From the NCBI GenBank assembly GCA_010015675.1, contig ML977062.1, forward strand, positions 10,543-65,222: a DNA stretch of 54,680 bases, in the 5' to 3' direction. The translations under genes were made by a program, and so were the position numbers. Below the pieces are notes generated by a model. The model saw nothing but the letters and a program-made list of their open reading frames with translations, was not told the DNA's origin and did not search any database. The DNA comes from Byssothecium circinans. Taxonomy: Eukaryota; Ascomycota; Dothideomycetes; Pleosporales; Massarinaceae. Each line of letters begins with the position of its first letter. Position 1 is the first letter of the stretch. Positions 1 to 8,804 of the stretch are shown one piece after another.

Positions 1-215
1 ATTAAGATATCCTGTTTTGATTTTCCAATGCCAAGCTTTTGAGCGGTTCGGTGGTGTGGGCGGTTCGGTGGTGCTTTACGTTATATCTATATTTAAAGTT
101 TCAGCTTAATAGCTCTTATATTAAAATTGTTATTAAGATAATACAGTTTGATTTTCCTGCCAAGCAAAAGTGGCCGGCTCGATGGTGGAATACGTTAACT
201 ATTATAAGTTAAACC
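1..215. repeat. Diverged direct duplication in AT-rich DNA
   Basis: The sequence starting at 1 (ATTAAGATAT, TTTGATTTTCC, CCAAGC, a GGTTCGGTGGTG block, then TACGTTA) recurs in diverged form from 131 to about 197. Inside the first copy the 14-mer GCGGTTCGGTGGTG occurs twice (43-56 and 60-73). No coding sequence is visible. It looks like an old duplicated non-coding repeat, perhaps the edge of a degraded element that continues left of the window. I do not recognise the family. Confidence 0.55.
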
Positions 216-285
216 TAGTTAAGCAAGAGACCCCTAAAAAGAAAGTTTATAATTAGGGGTAGCGAACTATTAAAGCATGCAGCCT

Positions 286-345
286 ACAATCAGGGCCGCG
301 AATCATTAGTACATGGTAACCATAATCAGGGCTGCGGATTATTAG
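286..345. repeat. Short imperfect direct repeat
   Basis: Two copies of a unit of about 24 bp (CAATCAGGGCCGCGAATCAT at 287 and ATAATCAGGGCTGCGGATTA at 322, each followed by TAG) differ mainly by C/T and G/A changes. This suits old mutated repeat DNA. No function is seen. Confidence 0.5.
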
Positions 346-541
346 GCTATGGAGCCCTAAGTAGTTGCACCGCGGTATCCTAGCGATATCCCTCTGCTAA
401 AAAGCCTTGCTATAGCAGGATTCGCGGTCTACAGCGTAAGAACTGTCTTAAAAATTTATAACTTTAGGCTCTTACTGCTACACTCACTCTGCTAAGGGCG
501 ACTTAATCTTGTTTATTTAACATATTCACTAACATACCAAA

Positions 542-1019
542 ATGCCGCATCCTATAAGGGAGGAGCTGCATAATACCTACATTCAGAACCTAAAAGATTA
601 GAATATTAATGTGCTAGCAGAATTTCATGAATATTGCAATTCTTTTAGCGGTGATGCAACCTCCGCATGAGACCAGATTTTAGTAGGAATGTACACTACT
701 TAAAGAGGCTATAAACTAAACTAGCGCGCAGAGAGCAGCAAGACGCCTCTTTGAATTTTCTCTCCGTCAACTACCAAACTTTAAAGAAGGTTAAAAGTCC
801 TAGGAAAGGTTCAAAGATCTCAACGCTAGCAAATTTTGCCAGGGAACCTTGGCTGTGCACCTGTACCAGGTTGGCGAACTAGGCTTAGATCTAGACCTAC
901 ACAATATAGCCTACAGCCTCATATTTAACAGGAAATACTGTCACTTAGAACTGAATATTAATTCTCTAATAAGCCACTTAGTTATAGCTTCGTATCTCTT
1001 TTGCGCTCAAGAGAGTTGA
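542..1019 (+). pseudogene. Stop-riddled coding relic, unrecognised family
   Basis: A protein-like reading frame starts at ATG 542 (MPHPIREELHN) and continues through several stops. One internal frame change lies near 735-760. After it a clearly protein-like stretch runs on, with ERFKDLNASKF, GTLAVHLYQVGELGLDLDL and YSLIFNRKYCHLELNIN, ending at a TGA at 1017-1019. At least two stops sit where Trp (TGG) is the likely ancestor, and others fit CAA/CAG-to-TAA/TAG. That is the C-to-T/G-to-A direction expected of repeat-induced point mutation. I do not recognise the family. It is either a piece of a degraded transposon or an old duplicated gene. It cannot encode a product today. Confidence 0.5.
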
Positions 1020-1371
1020 GTAGATCAGCGCAGAATTGGCGAGCCATGAGAACACTTGCATAAGCATATCACCTCTAGAAATCGCTATTTTACGGCAAGT
1101 GCACGGAAGAGTTTGTAAACGTGGCACTCTGGGCGGGCGTGCAGGACTAGGGAAAATTCTGCTTGATCCTGCTAGAACCTGTCAGGCGCGCTAGCTTTAG
1201 TAGTTGTAAATTTATCGAATTTGTCTATTCACACGGGCTAGCTATACTCTTTGAAACTCTCCTTTTATTGGCTGTCAAGGACAGGTCATCGTCTACGAAT
1301 GGACGTCACTACATACCCGCGATAGGAAATCAGTAGCCAAGGCCTGAGCCTCACCATAGCACACCTACAAC
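1020..1371. other. Gap without recognisable gene
   Basis: AT-leaning DNA between the relic and the ankyrin pseudogene, about 350 bp. I see no open frame, RNA gene or repeat in it. It includes the 3' flank of the minus-strand ankyrin gene. Confidence 0.4.
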
Positions 1372-2344
1372 CTACAAATTGCTCATCTCCTTTGGCAGCA
1401 TCTTACTCCACTGATCCTCCGCATGAATAAGCGCAATCCCCACGGCCGGATGACCCTTGATATCCGCCCAGTAGCGCGGCTTTTTCCCCCTGCTATCCAA
1501 CTTCAACGGATCGGCTCCTTGCTCAAGTAAGTACTTCACAATCTCAACTCTCCCAAACTCCGCCGCGCGATACAGCGGCGTACCCAACCCAAACGGCTCC
1601 CGCTCCCGAAACACCTTAGGCTCGTCTTCGTACTTGACCTTGTTGATCGGGGCACCGTGCTCCACAGCGCGCCGCACGATATCCAATGCATCGGGCGTGT
1701 CTCTCAGGACGGCGTACTGCAGCAGTTCTCCACGTCGTGCATCGGCGCCGTGGGTGAAGAGGTAGTCTATGAGATCGAGCGGCGCGCCCAACATGGCTTG
1801 CGATGTCGGCGTGTAGTCCCAGGCGCAGCGGGCATTGGGGTCGGCGCCGTGGTCGAGTAGCCAGATGACCATTTCTTTGTCTCCGGTGCAGAGAGGAATA
1901 CTAATACGGAAAGACTGTTAGCGGAATAGGGAGATTGAGACGGGGCAGTTACCTTAACACGGGCGGTTCGTTCCGATGCAGGGGTTTATTGATATCCCAT
2001 CCACGCTGTAGGAATAGTTCCAATACCTCGAAAGCTCCACAACGTACCGCGTCCTCAAAGGGGAGGAGGGCGTCCCGGGTTGTAACGTTCTCGTCGAGGA
2101 GGAATTGCACCATGTCGAGGTCATGGCGCTCGATGGCGGTGGTGATCGAGCTGTACAACTACCCCGGGTGCGGCTTGAGGGTCTCAGACGATGGACGAGG
2201 GCTGTGGGGGAGCTGTTGGACGAGTTCCTTGACCCTTTTTAGATCGCCATTACGCGCGGCGTCATCGCACAGCTCAACTTCTGGTGGCCGATAAAAGAGG
2301 GCACCATCTCTCGGCGGAGGTGGAGGAATCTCGGGCAACATCAT
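1372..2344 (-). pseudogene. Ankyrin-repeat protein gene interrupted by one in-frame TAG
   Basis: Start ATG at 2344 (MMLPEIPPPPPRDG). Exon 1 runs 2344-1953. A 52-bp intron (1952-1901, GTAACT...CTAAC...TTAG) joins PPVL to SIPLCTGDKEMVIWLLDHG, and exon 2 runs to the stop at 1372. The product would be about 300 residues of ankyrin repeats: LCDDAARNGDLKRVKEL, ITTAIERHDLDMVQFLLDEN, DAVRCGAFEVLELFLQRG, VIWLLDHGADPNARC and LYRAAEFGRVEIVKYLLEQG. A TAG at 2161-2159 lies in the same frame between PHPG and LYSSITTAIE, and both sides are good ankyrin sequence. TGG (Trp) or CAG is the likely ancestor. The only frame-keeping intron spanning it would be 39 bp with a poor donor. It may therefore be a true pseudogene, a recoded or edited stop, or a sequence error. 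Ankyrin proteins of this kind mediate protein binding; the partner is unknown. Confidence 0.75.
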
Positions 2345-2362
2345 GCCGGAAGTACACAGCAA

Positions 2363-3024
2363 ATTGACCTTGTTTTGGTCGTAAGGTCATCTAAGGATAA
2401 AAGCGCATCAGTAGGACGAGACCAGCCTTGAATGCAGAGTTGTATCATAAGTCACGTCACGGGGAGATGTAAATGCTGCGGAGGTGGCTTGGCGTAGCTG
2501 GAGTTAAGACCCTGCAGACATTTGGACTTGTGGCCGCCAAGCTCTCGCGGCAACCTCAATTCTTATTGCCCCCGCGGCCATTCACTCAATCCGAAGAAGA
2601 GACGGCTTTGACGGTATGTACTGGGGATTTCTGTGTGAAACACGTTTCATTAATCATTTGCAATGCCTCCTTACACCCTCAGAGCTGGAGCCTATCGGTT
2701 ATGACGAGAGAAACCTGAAACAACAACGACTGGTGAAAGCTGGCGCCCGGCACCTCAGGTAGCGCCAGGGGACGCTTTGGCGCACTGCGGCACAGTACGT
2801 ACGGCTGAGCCTAGGTTAGGTAAATATGAACAAGCTGCTCCCAAGCTAAAAATCAACCACTCCGGAACCCGTCAGAAGTCGAGACGGGCTGCGGGTGCTG
2901 GCTGTCTACTCCTCGAAATCACGTCCCGCTCATCATTCGTTTTGTATCTCTGCAATTTACCGTACCTTCAAACTATCTACTTCTAAAGCACCTACTTTAA
3001 ACCGTCCTCAAGGGGCCGCACCGG
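2363..3024. other. Intergenic gap, no gene seen
   Basis: About 660 bp between the divergent ankyrin pseudogene and the 3025 relic. Short open frames here (about 70-80 codons) have no protein-like features and no consistent codon pattern. It presumably held the promoters of both flanking genes. Confidence 0.4.
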
Positions 3025-4002
3025 ATGTCCGCCTCTACCAGTCAGCCCAGCCGATTCCGGCAGGCCGTTGAGGGTGTCCTGGCGACGGCAGTCCCAATGA
3101 ATGGCTTGAATTGCGTCGTCTTTTCACAAACTCCATGCATTGGGACTGATGGGCTTGGGTCCTGCTCCGTTGTCCTGATCGTTTCCCCGTTTGCGGCGAT
3201 CTTAGCACATATACCCCCTCGTCCTGACGATGCTGATGCCAATGACCCGGAGGCTGGGGACAAATATGTACGATCCTTCATGGAACGAGTCACAACCTAC
3301 TACCGCCAATGTCAAGCACATTTCCCGGCAAATTCTAGTTCCTGGGTTGTCTGCGCTGTATTTGGTGGCGCTGTTGCACTTCCCAACCAGCAAAAGATCA
3401 TGAGAAGGGCCTTATGGGATGTCGGGTTAACCGTAGATACAAGCCAAACTTATTAAGTCCCGTTTACGGCGGTCCACCGGACCGTGGTTCTGTTTTTGTC
3501 GATGCCAGAGAGGATACAATCCAAGTTTATGTGGAGAACAGGGTGGTTGGGAATATACCTCGCGGATGGGCCCAACAGACTACAGGCGTTACCACTACGG
3601 CTATAGCGTCGACATCCTACGGGGCTACAGCTTCCACGTCGACAACCTACGCGGCTGCCCCATCGACATCTTATACGGATACCCGGTCGGGGTCTTCTAT
3701 AGCTACCACGTCGGGCATCTTCCGGTTCGGGGGGGTGGATTTGGAGTCAAGAGCATGGTCGGCGCTATAGGTGGAAAAGTGATGGAACTGCTGAATGGGA
3801 AACACCTACGGCTTCATCCTCGACAAGCGGCTACAATGCCCCTTCATCATCGCACATTGGACTAGCGCAGCCCGAAGCATCTTCAACCCAAGGAACTTCT
3901 TCAACCCAAGGAACTTCTTCAACCCAAGGGACATGGGAGTGGGACACAAGGTATCGTCGGTACTGGCTGAAGGGAAACGATGGGTCCTTTCTACGATGGC
4001 AA
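3025..4002 (+). pseudogene. Frameshifted relic of an unrecognised fungal protein
   Basis: The N-terminal part starts at ATG 3025 (MSASTSQPSRF) and reads well to about 3453, with VLIVSPFAAILAHIPPRPDD and SWVVCAVFGGAVALPNQQ. It then meets a TAA (3454-3456). The same frame continues for VPFTA, and a base later the reading shifts into the next frame (PDRGSVFVDAREDTIQVYV, about 3475-3560). After a Ser/Thr/Tyr-rich stretch the frame changes again before about 3715. The end, in the third frame, is a Trp-rich tail (TWEWDTRYRRYWLKGND) closing at TAG 4000-4002. At least one stop and two frame changes make a working product unlikely, unless undetected introns exist. I find no good splice pair for the first break. 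The function is unknown. Confidence 0.6.
3883..3932 (+). repeat. 18-bp tandem repeat (about 2.8 copies)
   Basis: TCAACCCAAGGAACTTCT occurs at 3883-3900 and 3901-3918, with a partial third copy from 3919. In the relic's last frame it encodes SSTQGT units, so it is a coding minisatellite in the tail of the 3025-4002 relic. Confidence 0.9.
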
Positions 4003-4097
4003 GAATAGTGTGGTCGCTGGCGAAGATTGGATATAATATAAATGGTGAACGACAGACTCTTCTAAGATCAATTTCTATATTCATTTCTACAAACCCA

Positions 4098-5225
4098 TTA
4101 CTTCTGAAATCGTAGGACAGAGCAATAATTTCCTATCCCCAATGCATCTATTTCATCCTCTGCGACTTCCATTTCACTCTTCCGTGGCCTTTTGGCCTGC
4201 GCCACCACTGGTGCAGAGCTTTTCCGCTTCCGACCAGGTTTTCCTTTAACCACAGTAGCTTCTTTCGCATCCCGCTTCGCTTTTGCCAGCTCAATATCTT
4301 CATAGCTCATCACCTTCGCCTTTCCGACTACTGTTGATCGAGTCGATTTGCGACATTCCCTTTCGTTGTTCTGCTTGAACAGATTTAGATTCTCGTCGAG
4401 GAGGGCGCGATCGGCAAAGGCTCTTTCGGCGGCATTGGCCAGCTTTTGCACGTGGTGTCTGCTCGACTCATCAAGCATGTGAGAGCTCTGTTCAATTAGG
4501 CTGCGCAGCGAAGTAAGAGCCTCCGCTGTCACTGGTGTTTGGAGTACCTGTGGTGGACAAGCTTCCACCTTCAGCTCACCTTCCTGAGGAACATGCACTT
4601 CGACTAGTGGCTTCTGGATGCCTCTGAGTACCTTGTCTGGGTTGAACGGCCGTAGGCCGGCTGTGGACCAACCTGCCTTGATGTTCCGGGGTGTGAGCGA
4701 CCTCTCCCGTGCAGGACCATAGAGAGACGTGAAATGCTGCTTGCCGACCGTGTCTGCGCCTCCTTGGTACAGTCGTACAACCTCTTCGCGGTATGCAGCC
4801 TTCAATAGGCCAAACACCCCGATGTCACAGGGTTGGAGCTTATGGGAAGTGAGCGACGGAATACGGCAAAGGATAATGTTGTTCTCAAAGCAATACTGCA
4901 TGACCTCGAGCGACTCGTGAGTGCCGAAGCCGTTATAGATGAGGATCCGTGGTTTCTGGTTAGCCTGCGCTTAGGTTTGGGGGTCAAACACACGTTTGAT
5001 CCACTCCAAGCTGATCTCGGAGTCGGTATATCTAGATTGGGAGCACTCCTGAATAATGGTCGCCAAGAATGACACACTTGAGGAGACGGGCCACAGCGTG
5101 ATATGAGTCAGCTTCTGCGGGCCTTGCCTCGGCCATCTGCCAACGCCGTCGCGGTCAGACGGATCGCGACAGTCGTGCGATGGTTTATGCTTTTGTTTTG
5201 TCATTGTGCTGAGTAATTTCAGCAC
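4098..5225 (-). mobile_element. Relic of a fungal pogo-type (Tc1/mariner superfamily) DDE transposase
   Basis: The minus-strand frame reads TDSEISLEWIKRVFDPQT, then an in-frame TAA (4973-4971), then QKPRILIYNGFGTHESLEV, SHKLQPCDIGVFG, ARERSLTPRNIKAGW and GLRPFNPDKVL, ending at 4098. This is the C-terminal part of the DDE endonuclease domain, followed by the Lys/Arg-rich tail (KGKPGRKRKSS) usual in this family. Family members have Asp where this copy has Asn in LIYNGFG, so the second catalytic acid is gone (GAC to AAC, a C-to-T change on the other strand). The Asp of QPCD remains. The N-terminal CENP-B-like DNA-binding region and first catalytic Asp are not found upstream of about 5225, and I saw no terminal inverted repeats. 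It is a dead, 5'-truncated copy. Confidence 0.85.
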
Positions 5226-5415
5226 ACGCCGTATTTTCCTCGTCTTATAGTTAGCCCATTATCTTATCTTACACGAGATATATATATACAAATACCTGCA
5301 CCCCAACCCCCTGCTATCTATCTATACAGCGTACACAGCCCCGCACCAGAACTTCCATGCACGGAACAACAAGCAAACAAAATACAGTACAATACAACAC
5401 AACACTACGCCCCCC

Positions 5416-7690
5416 TCACTCCTCGACCCTCAAATGATACGTCCCCCACTGCTCCTCACTCGCCCTATTCGGCGCCCTAACAAGCGGATCCTCGCCCCTC
5501 CCCGTCTTCGGAAACGCAATAACATCCCTCACCGACTCCGTCTTCGCCATAACCGCACACAACCTATCCCACCCCAACGCCAGCCCCGCATGCGGGGGAC
5601 ACCCGCTCGCCAGCACATCCAGCAAATGCCTGAAATCCTCAACGCGCTCCTCCTTCATCTTCAGCACGTCGCGGAAGATGAATTTCTGCACGGCGGCATT
5701 GTGGATACGACGGGAGCCGCCGCCGAGCTCGACGCCGTTGACGACGATGTCGTAGTGGGCTGCGACGGCTTTAGTGGGGTCGGTGAGCAGGAGATCGACG
5801 TCGGCGGCGGTTTTGGGTGCTGTGAAGGGATGGTGGGTAGAGGAGAGGCCGGCCTGGCCGCCTTGGCCGGGCTCCGAGGCCGTGGAGGGAGTGAAGAGGG
5901 GGAAATCGGTTATCCAGACGAATTCGACGCGGTGCTTGTTTGGACGATGGCTTGGAAGGAGGAGGTCCTGGTCGGTTGCGGCTTTGTAGAGGGCGGTGCG
6001 GAGGTTGCCGAGCATAGTGGAGCCTTGGCCTTGGAAGGGCGTGTTGGGGCGCGCTTGCAGGATTAGCACGTCGCCGTGGTCGATGGCTACTTCGGGGGGG
6101 CAGTCCATGGCGAACACGGGGCCGAGAGCGCCTAGGCCGCTGAGCGGCTGGGAAGCGTCGCCTATGAAGGCGGCGGGCTGGCCGTCGGGGTTGCTTAGGT
6201 AGGGTTTGCCTTCTGGGCTTTCGAGGAAGTCGGCAATGAATTTCCGGTTTTTGGAGGGTTCGGGAGAGAGGTGGAGGCGGAGGGCGTCGACGGTAGGGGT
6301 TTCTAGGGGGGTGATCTTGGAGATTAGGTCAGGAGGTAGCATGGAGGTTATTTGGTGGATGCGTGAAGTGTAGCGGAGATCGGGCTTGTCGGACCCGTAG
6401 GAGGACATTGCTTCTTGGTAGGTGAGGCGGGCGAAGGGACGCAGTTTCATTCCGAGCTCTTTATTCCAGAGATGCTGAAGGAGGGATTCGACTTCAGCCA
6501 TCACTTTGTCTTCGCCTGCGAAGGACATTTCGAGATCGAGCTAATCATATGTTAGATCTACTTGATGTTGATCAGATAAGATAACAGTGAACTTACTTGT
6601 GTGAACTCAGGCTGTCTGTCAGCCCTCAAATCCTCATCCCGAAAACACTTCGCGAACTGATAGTATCTGTTGAGCCCAGAGGCCATGAGTATCTGTTTAT
6701 ATTGCTGGGGGGACTGCGGTAGCGCATATGCGAGACCCTTGTTCCGCGTCGGAACGAGGAATTCTCTCGCCCCTTCAGGTGTCGATTTGAAGAGGAGTGG
6801 TGTCTCGACTTCTTTCCAACTTCTCTCATTCAAAAACGTCCGAGCTCTGCTGTTTACGCGGTGGCGAAGTAGGAGATTTTCGCGGAGCTGGGGACTTGTA
6901 CGGAGCTGGAGATGGCGTTGTTCGGGGCCATAGGCTGCCTCTTCTTTAATGATTACATCTAAGGCGATTTCGTTGAGGGGAAGTACGGAGGTAAGTGCAA
7001 TTTCCCGTCCGGATATCATGGGACATTCCGCAGCGCTAGATTCGGCGTTGCTATTCTTCGACGGTTTCTTTTCTTGCTGGTCTGATTCTTGAGGATCTGG
7101 TTTGCTGTTTTCTTTCGGCGGTGCTTTTTCCTGCAGGATGCCTTTAATGACGACTGGAGTCCAATCCCTTAGAGTTCGTAGTCGGGCATGAGCTTCTGCG
7201 GCCGGGCTCCCTTCTTCATTCGCTGAGGACACGAGTTGTATAGACATAGATTGTATCTCGCTTCGTATGATGGCGAACGACAGCTTCTTGTTCACGTCGC
7301 GACGTGTTGTCAGATATCCCCGGAGAATTACTTCCTGACCTAATGGTCTTTTATTCAATCCATTGGTGAAGAGTTGGAAGTCGTTGTCCCATGGTGATGA
7401 GTCGACTATAAACGTGTTAGGGCCTGATGTCTACAAATACAAGCGGTAGAATTGAATTTACGTAATTCTTTGTATCCATCCAACGCCTTCCGTAGCTTTT
7501 CGTCTTCGATCGGTGTAGGTTGAGTATCGGAATGCAGCATACGTGCATTGCGTAGACATGTTACATTAGAAGGGGGACGGAGCGTGATCCCGTGACGGCG
7601 CGTCCGAACAAATCGTGATATCTCAGCGTACGACCTTCCCAGACCCGAATTGCACCGCGCCGCCTGCCGCGCTGCCTGTAACAAGCTCAT
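5416..7690 (-). CDS. MSD1: Aspartyl-tRNA synthetase, mitochondrial (MSD1-type)
   Basis: Class II synthetase charging mitochondrial tRNA-Asp. There are three exons: 7690-7462, 7405-6597 and 6540-5416. Introns are 7461-7406 (GTAAAT...CCCTAAC...TATAG) and 6596-6541 (GTAAGT...TCTAAC...ATTAG). The product is 720 residues from ATG 7690. The N-terminus is Arg-rich without acidic residues ([16 protein letters not shown]), as in a mitochondrial presequence. An OB-fold anticodon-binding region follows. Motif 1 is around [20 protein letters not shown]. Motif 2 is [16 protein letters not shown], cut exactly by intron 2 before LDLEMSF. An insertion domain as in bacterial-type AspRS comes next, and motif 3 is [12 protein letters not shown] near the C-terminus. 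The bacterial-type layout plus presequence points to the organellar rather than the cytosolic enzyme. It is transcribed in the same direction as the giant gene upstream of it. Confidence 0.95.
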
Positions 7691-8804
7691 AGTCACCCAA
7701 AGCCCGGCTCTTGATGCAAATTGACAAATGGAGTGTGCAGAACTGCTCTCTCCACGCCTCGCCTGATCGAAAACTCAGGCCCTGCCAAGCCCACATGCTG
7801 ACTCAGCGCCAAAGCTTCCTCGCACGACCATAAAATTCTCCGCTCAGCGAACCTTCGGACTTCATCCTTCCAGTTTAAACCAAGTGAGTCCCCACCACAC
7901 TCCCTAGGACGAGCAGTATACTGATAAAATTGCAGATGATGAAAGCCTAGCGTGTAGCAGATGAGCTGGCCTTCACTTCCGCCTCTGAACTCTCCCTTCA
8001 CCGGGCTCAAGTGGTTCGTTGGTGGTCGTGGGGGACTGCGTGATATCTGCGTCCGGCACACCCACCTTGTTACATTACGGACGCTCAGACGGCATCTCTG
8101 ATTATTTGAACTGGCAAGGTGTCTTTACGGTGCTTCGATGCAGGCGATGTACATCACGAACGAACGAGTCGGAATCAGTCGACCGCGGGCGCGATACAAT
8201 CAATGCACTTTATCGAGTGCGGGGGAGGATCTGAGGCGGCACTGGCGATGCACATAGCCGACGTAGCGAATGCTAAAAGGCTTTGATTCCTGGTGTCCTG
8301 TGCCTTGTGCCTTCTGCGTGAAGACGAGAAGATCTGGGTGAAGAGGATATTGATGAAGTAATGGGCTCGATAACGAAGTGGCACGTAGGCTATTTTACCC
8401 AAGCTCTTTCTAAGTGCCTGGTTACGCATATCTCGCCGTATATATTGAGGATGAGCAAGCACTGCTTCCACTTCTCTTCCTCAACGGAACGGCGATAGAA
8501 CGAAGCAATGACAATCAGCTCTCCTTTCCACCCATAAAGGCAGGGACGTAAAAGCGTTGCTACACATCGCATGGAGGGCGAGATTGAAAAAGCCACGTTA
8601 AAGAACTTATCTCATGCCATTCTATATGTACAACATATACACGCAACTAAAGACGAAAATGAAGACCAAGAAACGAAACGAAACTCTTTCACAGCACCCC
8701 TCAATACTCTCTCGTAAAATCCTCGAGCACGTCCTTAAAGGAGAAGAAAAGGCAAAAACGAACGCTCATAACACCACGAAACACCAGGACAGAAAGAAAA
8801 ACTT
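7691..8804. other. Intergenic: AspRS promoter side and 3' flank of the giant gene
   Basis: About 1.1 kb. The AspRS start (7690) faces this region, and the giant gene ends at 8805, so both a promoter and a 3' UTR must lie here. Open frames within it (for example 8061-7693 minus) lack protein-like composition or recognisable motifs. I see no RNA gene. Confidence 0.4.

Noticed and set aside
2087..2197. A short intron removing the TAG in the ankyrin gene
   Set aside because: The only phase-keeping GT...AG pair gives 39 bp with donor GTCTGA and no branch site, well below the intron sizes seen elsewhere in the window.
5434..6066. Plus-strand 210-codon frame opposite the AspRS gene
   Set aside because: It is antisense to a well-conserved synthetase exon; Arg/Pro- and Gly-rich shadow composition with no motif.
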